This document shows positions 11,881 through 23,552 of a DNA stretch of 64,000 bases, one piece after another. The first letter of the stretch is position 1. Each line of letters begins with the position of its first letter. The position numbers and the translations under genes are program-made. The stretch is from Sepiola atlantica. Its lineage: Eukaryota; Mollusca; Cephalopoda; Sepiida; Sepiolidae. The DNA lies in the NCBI GenBank assembly GCA_963556195.1, contig OY744516.1:29402183-29466182 (forward strand), read 5' to 3'. The notes under the pieces are model-generated. The model worked only from the letters and a program-made list of their open reading frames with translations, had not been told where the DNA came from and did no database searches.

Positions 11881-12077
11881 TCTCGTGCCTTTTAACGACC
11901 TACCTATCTACATTTCATTCTCTCCGCTGGACTTTTCGACACCGGACTTTTCAGCAATCGGAAATTTGCTTGCATTCGGGCAGAGTTTAGCCCTGTGTTT
12001 CTTTCCCTACAACTTTTTTTTTTTTTGGTTTTTCAAATTTTAAATCTTGGCCTTTGCCATCTTATCTATCCCAGCGA

Positions 12078-12127
12078 TTTCCTCTGATGATAAGATTTTG
12101 ATCTTTGAAAAGCCTGGCTTAAGGAAA
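12078..12127 (+). ncRNA. Hammerhead ribozyme candidate (type I)
   Basis: Stem I arms TTTCCT (12078-12083) and AGGAAA (12122-12127) pair fully. The core CTGATGA is at 12084-12090. Stem II is AAGAT/ATCTT with loop TTTG. GAAA is at 12107-12110. Stem III is AAGCC/GGCTT with a 1-nt gap, followed by cleavage base A at 12121 (a UUA site). The only weak point is a U-U at the base of stem II. A stem III this short is typical of animal retroelement hammerheads, which act best as dimers. No coding sequence adjoins it; the foldback at 11717-11880 lies just upstream. Confidence 0.65.
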
Positions 12128-12235
12128 ATTTAACTTAAATAAATTGCCTTTTTGCGGAATATACCTTGCTCTGAGCAATTGAATTGAAATTTGATTTGGC
12201 TTTTGCTTCTCTAATTCCTTTCCATTCTTCTTCAT

Positions 12236-12412
<177 letters not shown>

Positions 12413-12734
12413 TAAATATCGCTTACAACAAAATCGTAAGATAAATTTCAGAGGAAGCATTTTTTTTAATCAATTAAACGGGCGGGTGGAAAAAAAGAAA
12501 ATTGCTAAAATTTTCCTTATGGCCTTATCGTCTGACCCTCTAAGAGGAAACGTCAGAATGATAAATTAAAAACTTAGAAAATCGAATGAGATATCAGGGG
12601 AAAATTATTAAAGTTGAAGGAACGATTGAGAGAAACAAAGAAAAAAAGAAAAAAACGCAAATTTCTCAACGTTATGGTGGATTTGAATCATTAAAGACCT
12701 CCAACTGATGCTTCAAATCTTTTGTCTACACAGG

Positions 12735-12736
<2 letters not shown>

Positions 12737-12827
<91 letters not shown>

Positions 12828-13064
12828 TATATATGTATATATATGTATATATATATATGTATATATATATGTATATATGCATATATATGTATATATATGT
12901 ATATAAATATGTATAAGATATATGTGTGTATATATATATGTATATATATGTATACATATATATGTGTGTGTATATATATATGTATATATATATATGTGTG
13001 TATATATATATGTATATATATGTATATATATATATGTGTGTGTATATATATATGTATATATATA

Positions 13065-13112
<48 letters not shown>
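12737..13112. repeat. Long (TA)n/(TATG)n compound array
   Basis: About 375 bp: pure TA for roughly 85 bp, then TA with periodic ATGC, ATGT and GTGTGTG interruptions, then TA again. It encodes no real protein. Confidence 0.98.
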
Positions 13113-13115
<3 letters not shown>

Positions 13116-13349
13116 CCCCTCCTTATTTTTTCTTTTCGCCTTTCTGTTCTCTATATCTATTTATACGTTGTTTTTTTCCCTTTTGCTTTTTTTTAATTTT
13201 TTTATGTGAGTCATAATTGTTCTCTTTAAATTTTATTTTGAACCGCTAACAACTTTTGATGTTTTTAACATGTTGACATTTTTTATATTTAGCGCCCCTT
13301 ACTACCTCTCAATAACCAAATGAAGAAAATAATAAAAGCAAAGTCAATT

Positions 13350-13558
13350 GTTTGTGTGTTTTTTTCTTTAGGTCATCAGAAATGACTTGCGTTTTTTTTA
13401 TCACGAGAGCTCAGTCCTATTCTCTGGAAATAAAAAGGGAGACACATTACAAGAGTTGGAAAGCAAACAGCAAACAGCAAATCAAACAACTCACGCCTTC
13501 TGAAACGAATTCTAACAGTCAACGGTGTGTTTTTTTCTCTTTAGGTCATCAGAAATGA
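13350..13558. repeat. Direct repeats bracketing a ~140-bp segment
   Basis: GTGTTTTTTTCTTTAGGTCA followed by TCAGAAATGA occurs near 13354 and again near 13528. The pair could be a long target-site duplication around a short insert or a simple local duplication; neither is proven. Confidence 0.6.
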
Positions 13559-13876
13559 TAATAATAATTTATATATGAAAAATTAAATTACATGCGTAAT
13601 TATATGATTTTATATTAATTCCGTCATTATTTTACGCTCTTTGCATTAAACGAAATTAAACTAAATATAGCCACATTACTACCCTTTACGCCTAGCAGCT
13701 AGTCGTAAATAAAGAATAGACCTGAAGAAGGAACATGTAGGGCACTTCGGTCGAATCATAGTAAAAATAGAAAATCAGCGTTCGGGAAATCAGTCCGCAC
13801 GAAAACAATGTCGATTATGATCAAAGCAAAAACGGAAACGATTTTGAGTAAGAAATGACATCACGAGTGAACTTAC

Positions 13877-14137
13877 CCAAAAATAGGTCTCGTTGTCCTT
13901 AACGCCGCCAATGCAGATGTCTGTACCTTCTATTGTGCCGTTCTGCGATACGCCGACCCCTACATAACCAATGGTTTTAACACGAGCCCCAACTTGTATA
14001 GTACTGCCTTCAATTTTCCAGGACAGAGAGAATTTTGAATCCAGATCCAAACGGTTCTCGGAAGCTACCGCCAAATTTGTAGACGAAAGCAGGCAGAAAA
14101 GCGCACTTATTAAGATGTTACGCGCTGTATACGACAT
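13877..14137 (-). CDS. DBH-like monooxygenase (MOXD1-type), exon 1: signal peptide and DOMON start
   Basis: The ATG at 14137 opens 87 codons ending at a clear donor (TTTTTGG/gtaagt) at 13877/13876, phase 0. Residues 1-26 form a signal peptide (a hydrophobic ILISALFCLL core, then AVAS). From about residue 31 comes a DOMON domain: FSLSWKIEGSTIQVGARV, then GYVGVGVSQNG, then GTDICIGGVKDNETYFW. This matches the family pattern of F-x-L-x-W, a G-x-G-x-S turn, a D-I-x-x-G-G-V strand. It joins in phase to exon 2 at 2326-2475. DBH-family proteins are secreted or vesicular copper monooxygenases; the catalytic exons are off-window, so activity is unknown. Another exon of this family lies upstream at 61574-61690, indicating a tandem family. 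Confidence 0.88.
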
Positions 14138-14572
14138 TATTATAAGTCTTTCGTTTCAACCGTCTTCTTTTTTTCTTTCTTGCTTTGTCAATGTTCGCCC
14201 TACAAATGATTCAGCAAGTTGTTTGAAAACCTCATATATCGAACAAACAACACGTCACACGCATGGGAGCGTCGAACAACCTGCTAACATTTAACGAATC
14301 ACTTAAAGCGGAAGAAAAATACTATTTATAGAAATAGATTTTTAAAAAGATTCCATTGAAAAATATAAAATATTAATATGTTAAGCGTGAAGGAAAAACA
14401 AGAAAATAATATTTTTAGGATGCGTCAATTTGAAGGGCAAATAAGAAAAAAATTACAGTTTCAGGTGGCCAAGTGGATATGTCGATTGCTTGCAGATTCT
14501 AGACTGACTCTGTGAACTGGGTTCGCGCCTTCCGGTCATCTGTATGTCTTAATAATTTAATATTTATTTTAA

Positions 14573-14580
<8 letters not shown>
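14138..14580. promoter_or_regulatory. Upstream flank of the DBH-like gene start
   Basis: This is the sequence immediately 5' of the minus-strand start codon and must contain the 5' UTR and proximal promoter if exon 1 is the first exon. I see no convincing TATA box or initiator at a fixed distance, so only the location is asserted. Confidence 0.25.
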
Positions 14581-14623
<43 letters not shown>

Positions 14624-14626
14624 CAG

Positions 14627-15220
14627 CTCAAAGAAATACTATTTAAAATTTAAGCGTGAGAAAGCTATTTCAGATCAGAGAAATGCTATTTAAAATTTAA
14701 GCGTGAGAAAGCTATTTCACATCAAAGAAATACGATTTAAAATGTAAGCGTGAGAAAGCTATTTCACATCAAAGAAATACTATTTTAAATTTAAGCGTGA
14801 GAAAGCTATTTCACATCAAAGAAATGCTATTTAAAATTTAAGCGTGAGATAGCTATTTCAGATCAAAGAAATACTATTAAAAATTTAAGCGTGAGAAAGC
14901 TATTTCAGATCAAAGAAATGCTATTTAAATTTTAAGCGTTAGAAAGCTATTTCAGATCAAAGAAATACTATTTAAAATTTAAGCATGAGAAAGCTATTTC
15001 AGATCAGCGAAATGCTATTTAAAATTTAAGCGTTGGAAAGCTATTTCAGATCAGAGAAATGCTATTTAAAATTTAAGCGTGAGAAAGCTATTTCAGATTA
15101 TAGAAATACTATTTAAAATTTAAGCGTGAGAAAGCTATTTCAAATCAGAGAAATGCTATTTCAAGCATGAGCGTGAGAAACCGACAAGCAATTTAAAAAT
15201 AGCTATTTCAAACTAAAATT
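14627..15220. repeat. 47-bp tandem array, about 12 copies
   Basis: The unit ATTTAAAATTTAAGCGTGAG, then AAAGCTATTTCAGATCAAAG, then AAATACT repeats from 14627. The last units (after about 15150) are longer and divergent. A TA microsatellite (14578-14622) precedes it. Confidence 0.96.
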
Positions 15221-15419
15221 TGACAAATGAAAGGAAATGATAGTTCAAACATTAGCGTGATAAACAAACATTCGCATCTAAAAAGAGTTATTACAGACTG
15301 TGACAGACCAATAAAATTTTATTTCGAACTTAAACATGCGAAACTGTAACACCGCATAGTTCGATACTAACGCTGTTGCGGATAGCTGTATATTTAAGTC
15401 GGCTAACATCAAACATTTT

Positions 15420-16145
15420 CGGTGGGAGTTTGAATATCGAATTTTAAAGCGCAGACACAATTTAGCTCGGAGAAGTGCGTGGTCAGTGATGAACTCGTTG
15501 CCAGTCTCTGCTCCCCAATACGCTCTGCAGTTGGTGACAGACGATGCCCATCCGGCATTTACGAGTATGAAATCTATTTGATTGCATGTTCTCCCATCGT
15601 TCGACCTCCACGTCCGCAAATGATTAGAGCAATGTTGGAAACGAGTGTTGGTGACTACTAGATGGTTGAGGTTAGCTAGTTGTAACAGACGGTTACCATT
15701 AGAAAATCATAGCGGGACTCGGTCGAGTACTGTTTGGAGCTTGAAATAGAATTCGTCCTTGTCCCTGTCCGATGAGGTGAAGGTGGGAGCATAAACACCT
15801 ACAACCGTCATGTCTGTGTGGTGACTGCGGAGCCTTAGTCGGGTAAGCCGTAGACTGGCGGGTTCCCACTGGAGGATGAATGCGCATGACGTATCTCGAA
15901 TGGGAACAGCTACTCCATGCTGGCCGGAGTTGTCGGTGGGTTCACTGTGGAACAGCTGATACGACCTATCAAGTCCTGGAACTTTGATTGCGAACGAGCC
16001 TTGCTAGGTGTACGTACTTCCGACAGGCAGGCGATATCACATCCGTACTGATAGAGGGTACGAATGGTTAAGATTTGGGTCGCCAAGTTAAGAAATGTTC
16101 GTACGTTCCAGCATGCCACTGTGGTAGTTTGGCGAGCGTGTAATA
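15420..16145 (-). pseudogene. Non-LTR retrotransposon endonuclease domain remnant
   Basis: Minus-strand fragments in shifting frames read ACWNVRTFLNL, CDIACLSEVR, then VVGVYAPTFTSSDRDKDEFY and finally RTWRSNDGRTCNQIDFILV and ITDHALLRAKL. This is the order of an apurinic-type LINE endonuclease (W-N-V-R start, Y-A-P middle, Q-I-D-F and D-H at the end). Frameshifts separate the blocks. Its 5' end abuts an LTR-retrotransposon integrase fragment at about 16147. Confidence 0.8.
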
Positions 16146-16275
16146 GGCCAGCTCGTAGATTTGTGACCATTTTAGGCCAGTACACGTAGCCGCGCATTAA
16201 ACTTTTCAACCTGTTTGTCCCAGGATGACCAACGTGAAAATTCATTTAGAATTCTGTAGTTTTTTTTTTGAATGA

Positions 16276-16278
<3 letters not shown>

Positions 16279-16343
<65 letters not shown>

Positions 16344-16361
16344 CCCCTCTCTCTCTCTCTC
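16279..16361. repeat. (CT)n microsatellite
   Basis: A CT run lies between the RNase H and integrase remnants of the LTR element; the Arg-Glu and Ser-Leu frames it creates are artefacts. Confidence 0.98.
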
Positions 16362-18179
16362 TTTCTTTTTTTCTCTATCTCTCTGTACAAGAGTACATCG
16401 TTGCATAATGCAAAACTGTCTGAAAAATGTTGGTTTTTATCAGTCATTTTAGTTCTTGTACTGATAATCAACTCATCATCGAAGGCTTCCTTTTCAATTT
16501 CGTGTAGGGTCTCTTAACGTATTGCCTAGCAGAGCTTTTATCTCCCATCTGCTCGTAGGGAAGCAATTATGGAGTCTTCTAGTGTCTTTCTATGTCTCGG
16601 CACCAGTCTAGACAATCCATCCGCGTGATAGATCTTTTTTGACGGTAAATACTTTATTTTAAAATTATAATTCAGTAAAATTGTTCCCCATTTCTGTAGT
16701 CTATTCGCCGTATACACAGAGAGACCTTTTTTCTAACCGAAAATGGTGATTAACGGTTTATGGTCTGTCTGTAATGTGAATAATCTACCGTGTATATAGC
16801 GGTGGAACTTAGTTACAGCAAAAATTATTCCTAAAGCCTCCGTCTCAAACTTCGAGAAAAGTTTATTTTTCAAGTCCTGCTTTAGTTTTTCTGAATCGGT
16901 CGTCCGACTATCTATTTTCTGGCAAAATGAATTTATTGGTAGCTGCAATAAATTGAATGCTTGCATCCAATCTGCCAAAAAGATTATTTCTGTCTTTTAA
17001 CAGGAGTATTTCTAACTTTTTGGTAGTTCCCATTAGGGTCACGTTTGTAATTATCTCATTCTCAAATCTAATTCTTTCATCAGTCACTGTACTGGCTATT
17101 CTGGTGGTTCTTAACAGGGTGAGTTTATTCAACCTTTTCCATGTATGTAGATTTATTATTGACACGTCCGAGAACGAATCTAATTGTAATTTTATATTTT
17201 ATCCAGGATTCTGACGTGCACATATTCCATTATGTTAAAGCAGTCCCGTTCATTTGTACTTGCGGATTGAACCCGCGTTTTATTTCCTCTATTCGTTCTA
17301 CAATGTGAACTTTTGTGTCCGACTTTATTACAAGTCAGGCAGGTTTTAAAACTAAATGGACGATCACTAAACCAATGAAAACTTCCACTGCGAAAACAAG
17401 GGCTCGGCGGCAATTTATCCTGTTTTTATAGGGATAGCTTGCGTGTGTAGAGGCACGAAAATCCGTTTTTTTTTTTGTTTTTAATTGTTTTTTAGGGAGA
17501 GCTGAATTTCGATTGTTGACGTACTTTTCTTATGTGTGCACTGCCCGATTCTTCAATGTCCTTCCAAATCTTGTTTAACACTTATAAATCTCTGGCAGTC
17601 TTCAGCTAATTTCTGTAGTGTTAAGTTTGGTTCATTTTCTAATTTATTTAGAACCCTCCGTCTAATGTCAGGGTCTATTCCTGATACCTATCCTTGTACG
17701 AAAATAAAGAATTTAAAATTATCAGCACTAAGTTCGACTGATTGGAAATCGTCACAGTATTTATTGGCGACTGATGCGAACGTTGAATAATCTTCGTTGT
17801 CTCTTTTGACCAGGTTCAAACACTTCCAGCGTTTATGAAACAAAGAAGTTTTGGAGCTAAATAATTCGGTTAAAAGATTAACAGCTTCAGAAAAAGTCAA
17901 ATCGCTCGTTTTTCGGGGCAAAATGAAATCCACGAACTTAGTATGTTCGGTGATGCCTAATTCTCGGGGCAGTAGGCGGCTTTTTAGTGTCTTCCCAATT
18001 CTCACAATCTATTTTGTATAGATCCTCATATCTTCTAAAATACGAAGCAACGGTTTTATCTTCGTCTAGGGAATAAGTGAAATTGTCAATCGCACTCCAA
18101 ACGGCATTCTGCGAGAAATCATTATCGTTTTCGTTACTTTGACCCCTAACCGATATTGTTTGCATTATTACTTCAATCT

Positions 18180-18320
18180 TTTCGTCGGCTTCTTTTTTTA
18201 TGTTCTAAAAGCTTTTCGTCGGCTTCTTTTTTCTGTTCTAAAAGCTTTTCGTCGGCTTCTTTTTTTCTGTTCTAAAAGCTTTTCGTCGGCTTCACTTTTT
18301 CTGTTCTAAAAGCTTTTGAT
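18180..18320 (-). repeat. ~34-bp coding repeats in the gag N-terminus
   Basis: CTGTTCTAAAAGCTTTTCGT then CGGCTTC recurs four times. On the minus strand each unit reads EADEKLLEQKK, a heptad-like charged helix, so the repeat probably elongated a gag coiled coil before decay. Confidence 0.75.
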
Positions 18321-18859
18321 TTTGTTCTAGTAGAAGCTTTTGAAATCTTTCTTTAGTTTTCTGTTGCTGTTGCATTTGAAACTTCACCAGCTTTAAAATC
18401 TTCCATGTTTAATTAAAACTGTGTCCTTTTAGAATACGGCTTTTTATACATTCTTTCTTCTAATATTATGCTGCTGAACGTAATCTTGGTTGTAAAAAAG
18501 AGTATAAAACCTTTCTTTTTCTCGACAAAGACAAAACACTTTTTTAGTACGCTTCTCGCGTAACCGTCGAATTTGCGGTCGGCACTTTAGTCAACAGAGA
18601 TAAAAGAAAAAATGCGATTTTAATTTTGTTTCTTTCAGCAGTAGGATTTTTCTCTTTTGGAGAGAAAATAAAAAATCATGTATTCCTTTCTTGTTTAAAA
18701 ATTAACAACAGCGTCGTAATAGCAATTTTAAAAAAATAACTAACCTTTCTTCAATAGTAGAAAAAAATAAGTTGGTCTTGTACGCGCGTTTTTTTTCCAC
18801 CAGTAAAGCCAGTTTTTAGAACTAGGACGTTGTCTGGTGAATTTGTGGTTGATTCCTCC

Positions 18860-19100
18860 ACGTTTGTCCTTTTTTAAGGTTCTTCAAAAAAAAACTCAAT
18901 ATACTTTGTTGCCCGTTCTCCAGAAGCATTTACTGTAACCACGTCGTCAGTTGTTGTCGTGGTGTAAGCTCGAAATCCCACGTCGCCGGTTATTGTGGGG
19001 TTCTGGTTAAGGTTCTCAAGAAAAATCCTTAATGTTGATTTTGTGTTTTGTGTAAGTTCGAATACCTCGTCGCCACTTGTAAAGGGTCCGGAATGAAAAC
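18860..19100 (-). other. Possible LTR or primer-binding region of the LTR element
   Basis: Three minus-strand stretches contain GGCGACGAGG, GGCGACGTGG and GACGACGTGG. Sequence like TGGCGACGAGG is common just inside Gypsy LTRs, and this lies upstream of the gag remnant. LTR borders were not resolved. Confidence 0.25.
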
Positions 19101-20511
19101 GCAAACTCGGGGTTTAGGTAAAACAAGTATATTAGAGAAAATATAATACAACCGAGAAACAAGAGTGGTGGTAGTCAGTCTTGACTGTCAATATAGACTA
19201 GGGTTGACTCAACACTGAAAAGCAGGTGCTTCCAGTATTTATTGTGAATGGAAGAGTCCAAAGTTATAGGAAAGGTACCATAACAGATACAATCATGGCT
19301 CGGTGAGGAGGCAGGGTCACTCGGCGTCGTATTCTGTTTGACTCGGCACTAAACATAGACCGGTTTCGAGTCCGAGTGCCACGAAAGTCGCATGGGTTTC
19401 GATCAGTACCTCTGTCAATATTTATGCACCTACATTGTGTCTAAAGATCCACAAAACTGTGATATTGACGCTGCTGGATTGGATTTTTTTTTAGATTGTC
19501 AAAGAAAGTGTTGTCTTAATGGTCTTGGGTCCAACAAAAGAGAATGAATCACATATGACACGTTTTCAAATACGTCCGCAGCCAAAATCATTTTTGCCTG
19601 CCAAAAAGCAAATTTACTTATGCGATTCGATCACGGCTTATTAAGAATTTCAACAAACCCACAAAGAGACATTACCCACAGACAGTCGAACAAGCTTTTG
19701 CCTCCCTGGTTGGAGGGGGGGGGGGGCAATGAAACTGCTATCAGCCCTTTACTTCAACATCACACATATTCACACGCTGACAAAAAGCAGTATATACACA
19801 CACACTGCTTACTGAATTTAGACACACTGTCACACCCATATTCACACTGACACAAGGTAAACATATAAATTATATTGAAAAATAAGGGCATGAAAATAAT
19901 ATTCTTAACATTATAAACCTGGAAAAGTACAGGACAACTTATTACTTTTAGTAAAGTAAAGAATAAGAAAGTTTTTACTTAAATATTACTACAAAGAATA
20001 AAATTTGAACTTAAAATATTTATATTTATAATATATTAAAATATTATAAACTAAAATATTATAAAATATAAAATAAAATTTGAATATTATTTCATAATAA
20101 TTTACAAATAGCATCAGACTTATTTGCAGTAAACTTGGCTGATGTGTCACTTCAAATGCAGAAGAAGTAAGTAATCTGATAAACTGACAAATAAGCGAAT
20201 CCGTTTTGCACAATAAATTCATGACATAACCCTAACCCTAGCCCCCAAAACTCCTGCGTTGATATGACGTCACCGAATTTGGCTGTCGCTGCGTCTCGAG
20301 ACATCGTAAATGTTGAGTTGAATACCTTCTCTCTTGCTGATGAAGATTGGTGGTGTTGAAACATCTTTACAGGTCGGTCGGGACTGTGAATTAAGATCAA
20401 AAGTCCGGAGTTCGATGCGGTCAGCAGAGTTTGACGTCAATCTAAAGAATGAGAGATAATTTCATATGGGAACAAAATCAAAAATAATTCGGATATTCTT
20501 AGGGAAAAAAA

Positions 20512-20513
<2 letters not shown>
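19101..20513. other. No gene recognised
   Basis: Contains a poly-G run near 19720, CA-rich sequence (19740-19860) and AT-rich sequence, but no exon with two splice borders, no transposon protein and no clear repeat structure. Confidence 0.45.
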
Positions 20514-20586
<73 letters not shown>

Positions 20587-20589
<3 letters not shown>

Positions 20590-20965
20590 GGTGGGCCAAA
20601 ATAAGGGTCCTATCTTTAAATTTGAATAACTTGAATTTGAATAACTTCCACAAAATAAAAGTTAAACTCACCAAACTTTATGTGTGTGTAGACTGACCCT
20701 TCCGAGATTTTTTGAAATAAACAAAACAAATTTTAGCCGAAAAACACTTCTTAAAACTTACAAAAACTAAAGTATTGTTTTTTACACTGTTTTGAGTTTT
20801 TTAAGCAAAAATAATGTTTTCTAAATGAGGGTACGTTCCTTAGCGCTAATACGGCTCATGCTTGCTTCGGAAGGGGTCCTTTACTTATTCTAAAAAAAAA
20901 AAAATTTTTAAATAAATAAATAAAAAAGTTATGAATTTTTAAAAATAGGACCCTTATTTTTGCCC

Positions 20966-20970
<5 letters not shown>
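20587..20970. mobile_element. Tc1/mariner-type MITE inserted in a TA microsatellite
   Basis: Left terminus CAGGGTGGGCCAAAATAAGG then GTCCTAT; the right terminus is its inverted near-copy ending TTGCCCACCCT. The 384-bp element sits within (TA)n tracts (20514-20586 and 20971-21028), as expected for an element that targets TA. It has no transposase frame. Confidence 0.8.
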
Positions 20971-21028
<58 letters not shown>

Positions 21029-21033
<5 letters not shown>

Positions 21034-22288
21034 GTAAAATAATTCAGCTGTACTCATGTTTGGGAAGGAATCTTTACTTTCCTTTTCGACTGGCAGTTAT
21101 ATTAAACTTATGGGTTTTCGTTAAGTCAATTTAAACTGTCGGCAGGGCTGGTTATAAGTCGCGCAACTTAATTGACCATCAGAGCAACTCAATTCCGAGT
21201 TCTCTAACTTTTGGTTCCATCTGGCATGAGTTCCCCAGTTGAGCAATAAAGAGTTTCTGAATTGCAACATACAGCTCGTTATATTAAGTTTTTGAATTGC
21301 AACATGCAGCTTGTTATATTATGGTTTGAGTTCAGCAGGACAACCTAGCGTTGTCTGGTCCCCCCCCCCACGACTCCTTCCTTTGTGCATCGCTTATACT
21401 ACTCGGGGGGGGGGGGGTTGCCTTAATCGTTTCGCTCACTTTTTCTCTTATCATTTTACTTCGATCGTTCGACTGCCAATCACGATCATCCGTCACCTTA
21501 TGCATGGCCTTATCTCTTAACGACTATATTGGACGTAACTTTCAAATTCCGAGACTTCAGATTATCATTTTCTCATTTCACGTTTAGGATAGAACTTCTC
21601 CATCCCACGACTCTGATATCATCAACATGCCATTTTCTCACCTCTCCAAAATAGCCGTGTCTATTCTGCATCTGTCAATGTCGATTTTCTGACAGTCTGA
21701 CTTCAGCCAACCTTATAATCCCTTATCTTAAAGTGCGTTCTGGGTTTAACTGTAAGCAAATAAGCTTTGAGTTTGTTGGGGTTTTTCGTTTTGGTTTTTC
21801 GATTTTATTTTAATGGAAATCGTTCCAGACAAGACATGAAGCCACTTGATGTAAGGAGCTAAAAAAAAAAAACACTTCAAGGTCAAAATCTAGCCAACGA
21901 CAAATGTTACATGAATAGATTCCAACCCAGAAAACAGCAATTTTCCCCCTTTGTCAGAAGCATCGCTCACGGAATATGAAGCTAAACGAACAAAATAAGG
22001 AAAGCGAGAGTTACGAGGCTGCCGAACGTAAACTCAAGGTTCACTTTCTACTCGCCATGATTTCAAAGAGTTCATTTTTCTGAATATTTTCAACTACATC
22101 AAAATGTACTTTTTCATCACTGTTCCATTCTGGACGTTGGCCCAGCTGGTGTGATTTCATATGATCGGAAAACTCCTCTCTATTATTCCTGTATCTAACA
22201 TTTCCCATACTCCCTCCTCAACCAGCTTTCCTCGTGGGTCTGGGTTCGGTACGGTCTCAGATTAAAGGAGGTGGTCACCCGTATCAAC
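21029..22288. other. No gene recognised; opposed C and G tracts
   Basis: A run of 10-11 C near 21361 and a run of about 13 G near 21405 could pair into a hairpin about 35 nt apart. Otherwise no exon, RNA or transposon signature was seen. Confidence 0.45.
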
Positions 22289-22652
22289 CCCCATAAGATC
22301 AAAGTGTAGTATCTGTTCCGATGGATACTACACCCTATAGACTGGTATGTCTTGGCCTTCGGGGCTTGATTTACGCCGGTCTATGGGACGGTCCTGTGTA
22401 GTTCTAGGAGGTCCACCCTCCCAGGATTTGCCTCCCCTCTTTGGGAAGGAGTAAGTGTATTGCTTACTGCCTGAGGCGCCCCTACAGGGGAATGCCGACG
22501 AGGCTGCCCAGGCAATTTTTAATAGCCAGACTGCTCACTTCTCGGGTGCTGGCTTTTCAAGCCCCACTTTCCCGACCCTATCTTGGGTCACATCTTACCT
22601 TGTGGGAGTAAGATAAAACTGGCCTTGTGCCTAACTCCTGGAGAGGAGTAAA
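22289..22652 (+). repeat. U2-related repeat, single diverged copy
   Basis: From TAAGATCAAAGTGTAGTATC onward it matches the units of the trimer at 34801-35789 (shared CTAGGAGGTCCACCCTCCCA, GAGGCGCCCCTAC, GGTCACATCTTAC and AGGAGTAAATAAA). It lacks the first ~15 nt of the U2 head (CTCGGCCTTTTGG), which is replaced by unrelated sequence, and has a ~60-bp insertion near 22333-22395. It ends in an A-rich tail. Confidence 0.8.
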
Positions 22653-22883
22653 TAAAAAAAACATCTCTACTGTCCCTGTCTTTTCCAGTTCTTTGTCGAT
22701 GTTGGCTACAACGTCTCGGTTAGCTAAAAGTAATTATTTTGTCCCTTGCCGCTATGTTTCCGTGACGACAAAGCCATCGTCCCGCACCTGGCTACACTAG
22801 CGCTCCTACATTTGTCAAACGTGGCTGTCGAACCCTTCTTATCGGTCAGTCATTTTTTCTCATTTTTAATCTTCACGGTCCTA

Positions 22884-23480
22884 CCGTGGCCACCGAGAGT
22901 TGACAAGGCCAAGCAACTAACTTCTTGCCCCCCTCTGACGTCATTGTGTTGGTTAACTTAATGTCGCGCTTTTTTAAATTTCATAATTCACAAAGTTAAA
23001 ATGCCTACTGCATGTGTTTGGATTTCCAAAAGAGAAAGAATTACTGCAAATATGGATACACGTAATATAGCGAGATATGTTTACACCGACTAAATATAGT
23101 GTAGTAAATTTGAATTTTTTTTAATTATATAAAAAATCAAACGTCTGAATTACTTATTCATTATTTGATAAAAAAAGTAGTGTTCCATTTTTTTTTTACT
23201 AGTTTTTTTCGATGTCTTAAGTGTAGTATAGTTTATCTTTTCTCTGTACTTTTGTAGATTAAATAAATGAAATAATAACGTCATATTTAATCAATATTTT
23301 CACAAAAAATATTAATTAAACAATGCTTTATTCAATGATAATATCGTTAATTCTTCGAGTTATACTGATTTTATTAACAAGAGTGTAGGGGCATTTTTCG
23401 TAATATATACGAAATAGTTTGTTTTTTTAAATTATTTTAAACATATACAGATCTTTATTTTCAATTTAAAAAAATCATGG

Positions 23481-23552
<72 letters not shown>

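Larger units (their letters stand above)
16155..18440 (-). mobile_element. Degenerate Gypsy-type LTR retrotransposon with RT deleted
   Basis: In minus-strand order: gag-like sequence (18165-17688, e.g. WKCLNLVKRDNEDYSTF), a zinc knuckle CLTCNKVGHKSSHC (about 17330), a retropepsin C-terminal part with a NVTLMGTTKKLEILLLKD run (17165-16910), an RNase H block ETEALGIIFAVTKFHRYIHG with QTDHKPL (16870-16735), and an integrase zinc-binding H2C2 piece HVGHPGTNRLKSLMRGYVYW (about 16240-16170). The reverse transcriptase between protease and RNase H is missing, and stops break every frame. A related protease segment lies on the plus strand at 53745-54000. Confidence 0.75.

Noticed and set aside
13721..13765. 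Hammerhead-like CTGAAGA...GGTCGAAT
   Set aside because: Extra A after the core, GAAT instead of GAAA, and no stem III or stem I pairing.
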